Source: a virus
Reading direction: 5' to 3' (one strand)
IMG/VR virus record: IMGVR_UViG_3300023301_000093
Coordinates: 1 to 24,731 of that record
DNA length: 24,731 nt
Positions 8,219 to 15,605 of the stretch are shown piece after piece (the stretch's first letter is position 1; each line of letters begins with the position of its first letter). The position numbers were made by a program, and so were the translations under genes. The notes below the pieces were generated by a model. The model ran no database searches. It was not told the origin of the DNA and saw only the letters and a list, made by a program, of their open reading frames with translations.

Positions 8219-11200
8219 TAGACTGCGCCTCTCCTAAGCTCAAAAGCCAACCTGCGAGAGACAAGCTCGGCAAGCTCGCGCTCGTTCATTCCTGCAGATG
8301 GGTAGACGTTAATTGTAGTACCGCCTTTACCACCAGAGAGCATTTTAATCATAGACCTGTCACGGACAGACAACCCATCTTTATCAAGAGGAGCAACCCT
8401 CTCTGCACGTCCGCCTTCACCTAGAACTGCCATCATCCCGCCTCGCGTAGCAGGAACTACGCCACCAGCAGCTAAACGAGGGATATTAGGAGTGTCAATC
8501 GTAAATCCTAAGCCAGCAATCTTTAGAGCTGTGGTTATAAAGTTCGTCGGAATTTTGACGTCTAGCTTAAAGTTATTCCATTTGTCGATTATGAAGTTAA
8601 GAGCACTCTTAAAACTATTCTTGAGCCAATCCCAAAGTCCTGCTGCAGCTGCTCCTATTTTAGCTGGTAGGTCCTTAAAGAACGGGATGAGAGTGTCATT
8701 AAAGTAGTTTTTTACCCCGTTAAAGGCGTCTTTAAACAAGTCACCAAAGAACGCAAAAATGTCCCCAGCCGCGGTCGAGATTACGTTACCAAGGTCTTTA
8801 AACCATCCAGGCACAGTGTTACCCCAAAAGTTTAAGTAGTTCTTCCAAGCGTCTTTAAATAAATCTAGGAACCAGTCAAAAATTTCCTTAGCCCTGTCCC
8901 CTATGGCTTTACCAAGATTTGCAAAGAATGGGAAAATAGTGTCGTTCCAGTAATCTAAAATTCCCTGCCAAATATCAAGGAAAGCGTCTTTTACAAAAGC
9001 CCATGCTTCGCCAAAGAACTCACCAATTTTTGCAGTTGTCTCTTTGAAAAAGGCAACAATCTCGTCCCAATTCTTAACAATAAAAGCAATAGTTGAGATG
9101 ACCACAGCGATGAGAAGCCCCCAAGGTCCACCAAGAATTCTTAGAATACCCATAGCTATTCTGCCCAAAAACGGCAAGAGGAATTTTAGTGCGCTTTTAA
9201 AAGCCACTGCAAATCTACCCTTAAGCTTTGACAAAAACTCAGTCAGTTTTGCAAACCCTTTTTTCCCAAGAATTAACCTAATGTTTCCTAGAAGCGCCTT
9301 GCCAAGGAAACTGAATACTTTAGCTATTCTTCCAACCGCTGTTATAACTCCAAAAAGTAATCCGACAAACTTTAGAACACTCTGGACTATGTCATTTGAA
9401 AGGATAGCGTTTATAATTTTTAGAGCGCCAGTTAGGGTCTGGAAAAAGACCTGAATCGCACCGCTGTCTGTTAAGTTTTTTATCAGTAGGGCAAACTCTT
9501 CTAGGAAAATACCCAACTGTGCGATAGCACCGTCTTCTTTTCCAATCTCATCGCCAATCGAATTAAAAGAGTCAGTGACTTTTCCTATTGAATCTATAAA
9601 TTGCCCAACTCCAGGAGAAGCGCCAAGAGTTAAGAAGCCGCCTATTATTTTCCCAATAACAGTTAGGATTCCTGTAAAGTTTTTGACGGAGTTTTCAAAG
9701 AACGTTCTTAGAGAGCCGTCTTCTTCTCCCGCGGTAATAAACTCTTTAAAAGATTCGGCTGAGGTCTTAAAGTAAGTAAGAAGCTGCTCTCCAGGCCCCC
9801 CTGGGGCATTTATAACTTCTCCAATTATCCCAAAAGCGTCTTTTAAAGCCCCAAAAGTGTCTTTTAGAATGGTGACTTTGCTCTGAACCCCTTCAAAAGT
9901 TTCAGCCAGCTTTCCACTGTTTTCGTCTAATTTTTTAGTTTCTTTCCAAGCTTCACTAGTGTTGACTGCCCAGTCCCCGAAAGCAGTAATCAGGGGCTCT
10001 GCGGCAGCTAAGAGAATTAAAAATCCTTCTAGGAGGTTTATAACTGTTTGACCAAGGTTTCCTAGAAGAGTATTGTTAGTAGACCAAACAGCTTTTAGTC
10101 TGTCAAAATTCTCGCCTTGGAAGAATGTCTTAGCAAAAGTAACAGCCAAGTCTCCAAGGATGTCGCCAGTAGCTTGGAACAAAGGCTCAAGTTCTTTAAA
10201 TTTTCCAATGATTATGGTTAGAGCGGTCTCAAGTTTTGGAAACAGGTCTCGTCCAGCAGCATCACGCAAGTCATCAAAGGCATCTTGTTGCTCAATGAGG
10301 AACTCAACAAAACTCTGAGCTTCTGGTGAAAGCTTTTCTAGTGCATTTCGATACTCATCGATTCCGCCTGAAGCAGCTTTTGACGCGGCTTGCTGAGCAA
10401 GCTGAACTTGCTCTCTGGCGGCAGCAATTCTTCTGTTTAAGTCACGCTCTACGGTTCCTCCAGCACCAGCGTCAGCTGCGGCTTTAGCGGCGTCTTCCGT
10501 GGCCCTGCTTGCATCTCTTATTGCTCTGGCAGCGGCAATCCCAGCATCTACTTCGGCCTGCTGGGCGTCTGCAATGTCTTCTTTGGCCTTAACAACTTCT
10601 TTAGAGCCCTCGACACCAGCTTTCGTAGATGCTTCTGATTCTTTTTTGAGGTCTGAGTTGTTGTCAATAGCCTTGCGGAGGTTTAGCTCGGCTTCTGCAA
10701 AGGCAAGTTCTGCTTCTTGACGTGCTCTAGAGTTTGGTGGGAGGTCCTGAACTCTTTGCAAGGAGTCGCGAGACTTTTCAAAGGCAAGGCGAGCCTTTTT
10801 CTCAGAGATAGCACCGCCTTCAACCTCGAAACGAAGTTGCTGTATCTTCTCTCTGGCGTCATCACGAGCCTCGTTGAGGTCCTCGAGGGCATTAAGAGAG
10901 TTCTTTTGTGCTTGATTATAAGTTCTAGTGGCTCTTTCGGTCCCGAGCAATGCGTCAGCAGCCGCTTCTTCGGCTCTGACAGCCCTCTCACGTGCTGCTG
11001 CAAGGGCTTCAGGCTTTTCTTCTTCTAGTAGCCTCTTAAGAGATAATCTGGCGTCACGGAGGCGCCTAGCGGCTGCCGCCTGTGCATCACTGTTGTCCAC
11101 CGCTGCTTGTTGTGCTTTTAAGCCAGCTGAAAGCGCGTCGCTTACGCCTCTAAAGGCCACTTTAGCGACAATTGCAGCCTGAGCTAAGCTACCTAAGGCC

Positions 11201-11556
11201 GCGACGAATACGATTGAGCCTCTGGCTGCGTTTCCAAGAACTGCACCCAGTACAACCAATCCGCTGACGAGGCTACCGATGATACCGACTACTGCACCAA
11301 TTGCAGGAACAAGAGCAAATGAAGCTATGTTTAAGTTACGGAACTTTACTCGAGCTGCTTCAATTTCTCTAAGAAAATTGTCACTTAAGGCAGAGCCTAT
11401 TCTTCTGTTCTTGAGACCCTTGTTTACTCCGTCTCCTAGGTTTCTACCAGCTTTCTCGCCGACGCCTCCCATACCGTTTAGGTCACGTTCAACTTGCTTT
11501 TTGAATCCAGAAGTGAGAGCGCGGACTACGACATATGCGTCACCTACTACTGCCAT
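8218..11556 (-). CDS. Tape measure protein
   Basis: A 1112-residue tail length-determining protein. Residues 79-135 are hydrophobic and Gly/Ala-rich and may span the membrane. Residues 150-395 are long charged Ala-rich coiled coil, with segments such as EARDDAREKIQQLRFEVEGG (229-248) familiar from actinophage tape measures. A second hydrophobic stretch lies at 806-828 (PWGLLIAVVISTIAFIVKNW). Residues 853-975 are three 41-residue Trp/Phe-rich repeats plus a partial fourth. The C-terminus has the common AAGGVV...GEGGRAERVAPL segment (1029-1056). At about 1.5 angstroms per residue the tail would be roughly 165 nm. The start is ATG at 11556 after a G-rich Shine-Dalgarno. The gene lies directly below the chaperone pair, the classic siphovirus order. 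No lysozyme or peptidase motif was noticed. Confidence 0.95.
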   Translation of the reverse strand: MAVVGDAYVVVRALTSGFKKQVERDLNGMGGVGEKAGRNLGDGVNKGLKNRRIGSALSDNFLREIEAARVKFRNLNIASFALVPAIGAVVGIIGSLVSGLVVLGAVLGNAARGSIVFVAALGSLAQAAIVAKVAFRGVSDALSAGLKAQQAAVDNSDAQAAAARRLRDARLSLKRLLEEEKPEALAAARERAVRAEEAAADALLGTERATRTYNQAQKNSLNALEDLNEARDDAREKIQQLRFEVEGGAISEKKARLAFEKSRDSLQRVQDLPPNSRARQEAELAFAEAELNLRKAIDNNSDLKKESEASTKAGVEGSKEVVKAKEDIADAQQAEVDAGIAAARAIRDASRATEDAAKAAADAGAGGTVERDLNRRIAAAREQVQLAQQAASKAASGGIDEYRNALEKLSPEAQSFVEFLIEQQDAFDDLRDAAGRDLFPKLETALTIIIGKFKELEPLFQATGDILGDLAVTFAKTFFQGENFDRLKAVWSTNNTLLGNLGQTVINLLEGFLILLAAAEPLITAFGDWAVNTSEAWKETKKLDENSGKLAETFEGVQSKVTILKDTFGALKDAFGIIGEVINAPGGPGEQLLTYFKTSAESFKEFITAGEEDGSLRTFFENSVKNFTGILTVIGKIIGGFLTLGASPGVGQFIDSIGKVTDSFNSIGDEIGKEDGAIAQLGIFLEEFALLIKNLTDSGAIQVFFQTLTGALKIINAILSNDIVQSVLKFVGLLFGVITAVGRIAKVFSFLGKALLGNIRLILGKKGFAKLTEFLSKLKGRFAVAFKSALKFLLPFLGRIAMGILRILGGPWGLLIAVVISTIAFIVKNWDEIVAFFKETTAKIGEFFGEAWAFVKDAFLDIWQGILDYWNDTIFPFFANLGKAIGDRAKEIFDWFLDLFKDAWKNYLNFWGNTVPGWFKDLGNVISTAAGDIFAFFGDLFKDAFNGVKNYFNDTLIPFFKDLPAKIGAAAAGLWDWLKNSFKSALNFIIDKWNNFKLDVKIPTNFITTALKIAGLGFTIDTPNIPRLAAGGVVPATRGGMMAVLGEGGRAERVAPLDKDGLSVRDRSMIKMLSGGKGGTTINVYPSAGMNERELAELVSRRLAFELRRGAV
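8632..9000 (-). repeat. 41-residue (123-bp) tandem repeats in tape measure protein
   Basis: Residues 853-893, 894-934 and 935-975 are three units of exactly 41 residues, and a partial unit follows. Each runs F/D-W-F-x-D-L-F-K-D-A-W/F, then Y/F-x-N-D/N-T, then P-F/W-F-K/A-D/N-L, ending D/G-x-I/L-F/W. Trp and Phe recur at matching positions, as is usual for tape measure repeats that line the tail tube. Confidence 0.85.
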
Positions 11557-11575
11557 ACGCTCTCACCCCCTTCTT

Positions 11576-12040
11576 CTAAAGACTTTCAGGCTGGTCTAGG
11601 ACCTGCCCAAATGGAAGCGGACTATCCGCATCAAAGTCTGTTGTCGGTGTATACGCCCTTGTGGGGCGCTTTTGCTGCATTGGGTCGGGAATCACTTCGT
11701 CGGTGCTTCCCATCAACCCATCCGAAGGAAGGGTGTCGTTACTAATATTATAGCTTTGTCCTGTACTGTTGTCTCCGTACTTATACGTAGTTCCATACAG
11801 GTCCCTATACATAACGGAACGTATTTGTGTTTTGGATTCGGACTCTTCAGAAGAGCTGACCAGTAAATCTTCTTCGAAGAAGTAGTGGATAACATCTAGC
11901 ATGTCTGACAGTTCCATTTCTTTAAGCTTTATGCCTTGCACAAGGGCTTTTCCGTTTATATAAGGCCAGAGGTCAATTGCCCACTCTACAAGTCCTCTGG
12001 CCCCGCTGTAGGGCGGCTTGAATACTCCTCTACGAGCCAT
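11576..12040 (-). CDS. Tail assembly chaperone, downstream frame (gpGT-type extension)
   Basis: The second open frame of the tail assembly chaperone pair, 154 codons if started at ATG 12040. It overlaps the upstream frame by 55 bases and lies in its -1 frame, directly before the tape measure gene, which is the arrangement of lambda G/GT. No good Shine-Dalgarno precedes ATG 12040, and a TGA blocks the frame nine bases above it. The frame is therefore most simply read by -1 frameshifting out of the first gene, contributing 141 residues to a fusion of about 249. The start of the open frame carries ARGLVEWAIDLWPYI, typical of chaperone extensions; the end is acidic and disordered. Such fusions bind the tape measure protein and recruit tube subunits. 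The frame is well supported; the exact slip site is less certain. Confidence 0.8.
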   Translation of the reverse strand: MARRGVFKPPYSGARGLVEWAIDLWPYINGKALVQGIKLKEMELSDMLDVIHYFFEEDLLVSSSEESESKTQIRSVMYRDLYGTTYKYGDNSTGQSYNISNDTLPSDGLMGSTDEVIPDPMQQKRPTRAYTPTTDFDADSPLPFGQVLDQPESL

Positions 12041-12324
12041 GAGGTGATTTCACCAAGCGTCTCAACTGAGACAATGCGGATAGGGTCCCTCAATAGGATG
12101 TCGAAACGGGCATAGCTTTCCTCTACGAGGACAGCCTTGAAAAACGAGTCAATAGTTTTGGCTATTGCAGCTCCGTCATTTTCGTCTGAGTTTGCCACCA
12201 AGTCGAGCAACATTTTACCCTGCAAAGCTGGGTAACACTCGAAATCTTCTCCGTGGAGCTTAAACGAAACAGGAGTGTCGGTGACGGCTGCGCCAGCACC
12301 AAAGTCCTTGAATCTATTTGTCAT
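11986..12324 (-). CDS. Tail assembly chaperone, upstream frame (gpG-type)
   Basis: A 112-residue small acidic protein in the position of the phage lambda gpG tail assembly chaperone, two genes before the tape measure. The sequence begins MTNRFKDFGAG, has a beta-strand segment around VSFKLHGEDFECYP (22-35), and then helices such as AKTIDSFFKAVLVEESYARF (55-74). The end, SSRPTAGPEDL, falls inside the overlap with the next frame. AAGGA lies 7-8 bases above ATG 12324. It is separated from the HK97 gp10-like gene above by 58 bases. Most ribosomes would stop here and a minority would shift into the downstream frame. The assignment rests on order, size and overlap geometry. Confidence 0.8.
   Translation of the reverse strand: MTNRFKDFGAGAAVTDTPVSFKLHGEDFECYPALQGKMLLDLVANSDENDGAAIAKTIDSFFKAVLVEESYARFDILLRDPIRIVSVETLGEITSWLVEEYSSRPTAGPEDL
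11999..12004 (-). promoter_or_regulatory. Candidate -1 ribosomal frameshift site (G GGG CC)
   Basis: Inside the overlap of the two chaperone frames the upstream frame reads GCG GGG CCA. A tRNA on GGG (12003-12001) can slip back one base and re-pair perfectly with GGG. The next codon is then GCC, in the downstream frame, giving ...TAG-ARGLVEW. It is not a full X XXY YYZ heptamer. The nearby CGC CCT, where Pro tRNA could slip to CCC, is an alternative. The GAGGAG about 20 bases upstream could be stimulatory. Confidence 0.45.
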
Positions 12325-12348
12325 GCTTCTTCCTTGTCTATGTCATTT

Positions 12349-12370
12349 ACGCACAACTGATGCAGTGCGT
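12349..12370 (-). other. Hairpin between gp10-like and chaperone genes
   Basis: ACGCAC and GTGCGT are perfectly complementary across a 10-base loop that can itself form ACTG-CAT-CAGT. It lies in the 58-base gap, and no T-run follows on the minus strand, so it is not an obvious terminator. It could set mRNA stability or spacing; its function is unknown. Confidence 0.4.
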
Positions 12371-12382
12371 CCTTACTACTAT

Positions 12383-12775
12383 CTATCTTATCAACTTTAG
12401 ATTGTCTGATAAATAGCGATTTGGCTTTGTACCAGGGTGTCTTACTAAAGGAGCAAAAACAATTACTCCCTTACTAAAGAACCTCAAGTGCGTATTCGGC
12501 CCCTTGGGGAGTATTAAATGGGGCTTAGTGCCCTCGTGATGCATGTAGGCATGCTTTACAGAGGAGCCAATTTTTAGATATTGACCTCGAGAATCTCGCA
12601 TGTGACGCATGTGAATCGATGAACGCAACTGCCCCGTTTTTACCCCCACTTGGGCTCTAGCAGCGGTCGTAACCTTAGTTCCTTGCTTTTTAAGGTATCG
12701 TCCAACTTGTCCACCAGGAGAATTTAGATAGTTGTCAATTACTGGCTGTCTCCAGACCAGTCTCACGTTCGCCAT
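12383..12775 (-). CDS. HK97 gp10-like head-tail connector / minor tail protein
   Basis: A 130-residue basic protein of the HK97 gp10-like family, small connector proteins found between head and tail genes. The family pattern is plain: GVKTGQLRSSI at 44-54, a beta segment YLKIGSSVKHAYMHHEGT at 66-83, PHLILP at 85-90, LRFFSKGVIVFAPLVRHPGT at 97-116, and a closing PNRYLSDNL helix. Size matches the family. The start overlaps the stop of the preceding gene as TAATG (12775-12777), so the two are likely made in linked amounts. In related phages it helps close the head-tail joint or the top of the tail. Confidence 0.85.
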   Translation of the reverse strand: MANVRLVWRQPVIDNYLNSPGGQVGRYLKKQGTKVTTAARAQVGVKTGQLRSSIHMRHMRDSRGQYLKIGSSVKHAYMHHEGTKPHLILPKGPNTHLRFFSKGVIVFAPLVRHPGTKPNRYLSDNLKLIR

Positions 12776-13287
12776 TATGGGACAGCCATTGTGATGGTCA
12801 AACGGGTCGTCTGGAAGCCACCTTCAGGAGAGTCAACGTCTACAGTTGCGATTACGCCAAGACCCAATCCGCTGGGGAGCCCGCTCCAACTTGAGTCAAA
12901 GTCTCTAACGCTTTCCATAAGAATCCAAGCGTCTAAAGCAGACACTTCAGTAGCGCCTTGAATGTTTGCAGAATTGGGTGGGTTTCCGTTAGCCTGCGCC
13001 ACGGGAACTTCTCGAGACACCGACACAAGAAGTGTTGCACTTCGAGGGTCGTTACAACGCCTAGGCTCGTTTGCTTCGTCGCCAGGAGTGCCTATGTACA
13101 TCTGAATAAGAGAAACAACCAACTGCTCGCAGTCAACCGCGGGGGCTCCAAAAGTGAAGTACTTGCGAGTTGGAATAGGCATGTTGTAAGAGTCGTAGGC
13201 AGTGACGACTTTGGAAAGAACTTCTCCAAGGAAGGTTGCTAAGTTTTTAGCGTCGTCATTCACGCCACTGATATCTGCTACTGCCAT
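12775..13287 (-). CDS. Tail-terminator-like / connector protein
   Basis: A 170-residue protein in the connector cluster between the head-tail adaptor and the gp10-like protein. It has a helix at 10-32, then CEQLVVSLIQMYIGTPGD (53-70) with C53 and a second Cys at 78. A strand segment ATLLVSVSREVPV (84-96) and a second helix SALDAWILMESV follow, ending in a strand-rich tail. This layout (Cys, G-x-P-G, Cys, R-x-V-P) is one I associate with actinophage tail terminator or completion proteins, from memory. The start is ATG 13287 with only a weak purine-rich AGAAAG upstream, 19 bases after the adaptor gene. The call is moderate; a stopper or other connector role is possible. Confidence 0.62.
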   Translation of the reverse strand: MAVADISGVNDDAKNLATFLGEVLSKVVTAYDSYNMPIPTRKYFTFGAPAVDCEQLVVSLIQMYIGTPGDEANEPRRCNDPRSATLLVSVSREVPVAQANGNPPNSANIQGATEVSALDAWILMESVRDFDSSWSGLPSGLGLGVIATVDVDSPEGGFQTTRLTITMAVP

Positions 13288-13306
13288 GTCATTTCTTTCT
13301 TATGTA

Positions 13307-14446
13307 TTATGCAATTGCTATTGGTGTTATGCGGCTACCCAGTTGATATATAACGTTACCCGTTACTAGGTTAATTATCTCGTTAACCTCGGGGTTTCCT
13401 AAACTTGGTCGGCTTGCATATACATCAATTAGTCCAGGATTACGAGGACCTAAAATTCCAAGCAACGCTGGATAGCCCAGAGCAATTCTAATGGTGCCTT
13501 CTACTCTGTCCAACTGAGCTTCGTTTGAGAAGTCAATAGTCGTAGAGCTGTTGTAGTTAGCTACCGTTGCGTACACGTTCCATGCGCTGTCTTCGGTAAG
13601 GAACTCTCCACCAAATTCGTTGATGTAGTAGACCTGCGTGCCACCCTGAGAGTTGAAGTACAAATCGTACGAGCTGAGCTCAAAGGCAGGGGACTTACCG
13701 ATAATTCGACGAGCGCGAGGCTGGTCTGGTGAGAACACTCGAGAACGAGCACGGGCCTTGTCTGGGTTAACAGCACGCAGGAAAAGGTCAACTGCGTAGA
13801 TACCAGTTTTGAGCTCGTCAATGAAGTCTTGGTTGTCAAGTACTGTGTACGAGACTCCCTGACGAGCAACAGAGGTCACACGTTGAGGGAGGGCGCAGGT
13901 GTCGTCTCCCGAATAAAGCTTTACTAATTCTGTGGCTAAAAGTCTCGCGGCGGCTCGTCCTGAAGGAGGAGGAGGGCTGCCGTATGTATAAGTCACTTCA
14001 ACGTTTGTAGCGGTCCACGAAGCGTTTGGTGTTCCGTATAGTACTGAGTGGTCTGCTAAGTAATAAGTGTCGGGGTCAATAAGTTCGCCATCCATAGTTC
14101 GCATGTTGTGAACCTCAACAACTTTACGTCCTCGCAGTCTTACACGGGTAAGAGCGTTGGTGCCGTCCCCAAGAAAGTCATGGTTTGAGTAACGACCGTT
14201 TCCGCCATTGACAACGTTCTCTACTTTTCCGTTGATTAGCTGGGGAGCATGGGACATGCTAGAAGTCCCAGTGCGAAGATATGGGTCATAGGCAGAAACG
14301 TACCGCTCAGTGACGGTTGTGCTGCCAGAAAATTTACGCCCTGACATACTCCAGAGCAAGTGAGAAGCGGTCTTAATTGCATCATATGCATAGTCAGAGT
14401 CTGCGAATTCGCCAAGCTCTTCTATATCTACCCACAAGTTACTCAT
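13307..14446 (-). CDS. Head-tail adaptor with long C-terminal extension
   Basis: A 379-residue protein whose first 240 residues look like the actinophage head-tail adaptor that binds under the portal. Evidence includes an N-terminal helical bundle (DSDYAYDAIKTASHLLWSMS, 17-36), a beta segment with GRKVVEVHNMRTMDG (106-120) and YGSPPPPSGRAAARLLATEL (155-174). A Cys at 184 and the strong signature LPQRVTSVARQGVSY (186-200), then NPDKAR...SPD at 227-241, follow. Residues about 250-379 are extra compared with typical adaptors. They are rich in aromatic and strand-forming residues (DLYFNSQGGTQVYYINEFGG at 261-280), and I do not recognise that part. A strong AAGGAG precedes ATG 14446. The gene is the first one below an intrinsic terminator, so it is probably expressed by read-through or from an unseen promoter. 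Confidence 0.78.
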   Translation of the reverse strand: MSNLWVDIEELGEFADSDYAYDAIKTASHLLWSMSGRKFSGSTTVTERYVSAYDPYLRTGTSSMSHAPQLINGKVENVVNGGNGRYSNHDFLGDGTNALTRVRLRGRKVVEVHNMRTMDGELIDPDTYYLADHSVLYGTPNASWTATNVEVTYTYGSPPPPSGRAAARLLATELVKLYSGDDTCALPQRVTSVARQGVSYTVLDNQDFIDELKTGIYAVDLFLRAVNPDKARARSRVFSPDQPRARRIIGKSPAFELSSYDLYFNSQGGTQVYYINEFGGEFLTEDSAWNVYATVANYNSSTTIDFSNEAQLDRVEGTIRIALGYPALLGILGPRNPGLIDVYASRPSLGNPEVNEIINLVTGNVIYQLGSRITPIAIA

Positions 14447-14464
14447 TAAGGCTCCTTAGATTAG

Positions 14465-14507
14465 AAAAAGCGGGCAGTTGACGACAGTGTCGTCGCTAAC
14501 TACCCGC
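14465..14507 (-). terminator. Intrinsic (Rho-independent) terminator after tail tube gene
   Basis: On the minus strand, GCGGG (complement of 14503-14507) pairs with CCCGC (complement of 14470-14474). AGTT/AACT and GACGAC/GTCGTC extend the stem, with one mismatch, a three-base bulge and a three-base loop. TTTTT (complement of 14465-14469) follows at once. It starts 12 bases after the tube stop codon and ends before the adaptor's Shine-Dalgarno. The other strand has no T-run, so it acts on minus-strand transcripts. Confidence 0.88.
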
Positions 14508-14519
14508 CTCATAACTAAA

Positions 14520-15566
14520 TTATACTGTTGGGTCCTCAGTTGACGCAATGATGAAGTCAATTGGGAGGTCAGGGTTGTAGAACTCGCCACCAGGTACGTT
14601 GTACGTGGTAGTTGAGCCTTGGCTATCAAAGTCCTGAACTGTGATGTAGCCACGCTGACGGATAACTGTTCCAGCAGGTGATACTGGTGTCGAAGCAACA
14701 TCCGCCGATGTCTTAGCAAAGCGGAAGGTTGTTGGCGTAGGAGCAGCTGTAATTAGGTAGGTACCGTTGAACTCTGAGCCAACATCGGCCACAACTACTG
14801 TCTGACCAATTGCAAAACCGTGAGTTGTTGCAGTAGTCAAAGTAGCAACGTTAGAGGTCAAGCTCTTGTTGCTAATAGTGTTTGTGGACTCGTTGTGCCA
14901 AGTGTAGAAGCCGCGAAGACCTTCAGGTGCCCAGTCGCCACGTGCGTAGCTGTATGGACGCTCTGTAGCAACTGGGAACTCCCAGCGACCGTCAAGACCG
15001 CTACCGAATGCAACGTTTCCAAGACCGTAGCCTTCGAAGGTGTTGGCAAGTAGGCCGTTCTCAATTACGCGGTCACCAGACTGGCGAAGCTTTGCGTATG
15101 GGAAGACCCAGTAGAAGTAAGGAAGAGTTGAGGCACGCTTGCCGTCCTTAACAGCGAAGGACCAAACCTCGATAGTAACACCGTTACCAGCAGGGTCGTC
15201 TCCAACGCCAGGTGCTGCCCAACCAATGCTCTGGTTGGTAGGCGAACCGAAGGTGCCAAAGTTCTTACGAAGAAGAAGCCCACCAGACATAAGAGAGGTT
15301 AGCTCTGGGTCTGGCTCGCAGATAGCGATTTCCATGGTGATTCTCTTCAGTGTGTCAGGAGCCTTGTAGGAGACACAAATTGTGCCGTCTGCAGACTTCT
15401 CTGTTATTTCATCGCCCTCTTCGTACTCAGGAGTAAACGATGCACGCAAAAATGCGGTAGTCGTGTAGCTGTCTCCTGCTCCGTTGAGCATGTTTCCAGC
15501 GCCGTCCAGTCGAGTGACTCGGAGCGCCACGCCTTGGACGCTAGCCGCGTAGTCCTGTGTAGCCAT
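14520..15566 (-). CDS. Major tail (tube) protein with one inserted repeat module
   Basis: A 348-residue tail tube subunit, polymerising into the tube below the head. The N-terminal 225 residues fit actinophage major tail proteins: TAFLRASFTPEYEEGDEI at 37-54, LKRITMEIAICEPDPELTSL at 73-92 and VTIEVWSFAVKDGK at 130-143. Residues 238-285 are one copy of the module found six times in Dit (SNVATLTTATTHG, IGQTVVVADVG, FNGTYLITAAP). A short strand-rich tail follows. The start is ATG 15566, seven bases after AAGGAG. The gene lies between the second capsid-associated gene and a terminator, upstream of the connector genes. That is not the usual place, since tube genes normally follow the connectors. 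A different abundant virion protein is possible but less likely. Confidence 0.75.
   Translation of the reverse strand: MATQDYAASVQGVALRVTRLDGAGNMLNGAGDSYTTTAFLRASFTPEYEEGDEITEKSADGTICVSYKAPDTLKRITMEIAICEPDPELTSLMSGGLLLRKNFGTFGSPTNQSIGWAAPGVGDDPAGNGVTIEVWSFAVKDGKRASTLPYFYWVFPYAKLRQSGDRVIENGLLANTFEGYGLGNVAFGSGLDGRWEFPVATERPYSYARGDWAPEGLRGFYTWHNESTNTISNKSLTSNVATLTTATTHGFAIGQTVVVADVGSEFNGTYLITAAPTPTTFRFAKTSADVASTPVSPAGTVIRQRGYITVQDFDSQGSTTTYNVPGGEFYNPDLPIDFIIASTEDPTV
14712..14855 (-). repeat. Single copy of the tail module in the tube protein
   Basis: It encodes residues 238-285 of the tube protein. It keeps every hallmark of the Dit copies: NVATLTT, THGF, GQTVVV, FNGTY, ITA-P and T-F-R-F. It is among the closest to consensus. 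The flanking protein is tube-like on its N-terminal side. Confidence 0.85.
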
Positions 15567-15605
15567 TCTATTTCTCCTTATAAATTGTTGGTTTTGGCTG
15601 AGTCA

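Noticed and set aside
12349-12370. Hairpin as a terminator before the chaperone genes
   Set aside because: The downstream minus-strand sequence is AAATGACATAG, with no T-run.
4732-14855. Ubiquitin-related function from the E1 FCCH-like label of the tail modules
   Set aside because: The label reflects a small shared beta fold. No E1 catalytic or adenylation parts are present, and the context is a phage tail.
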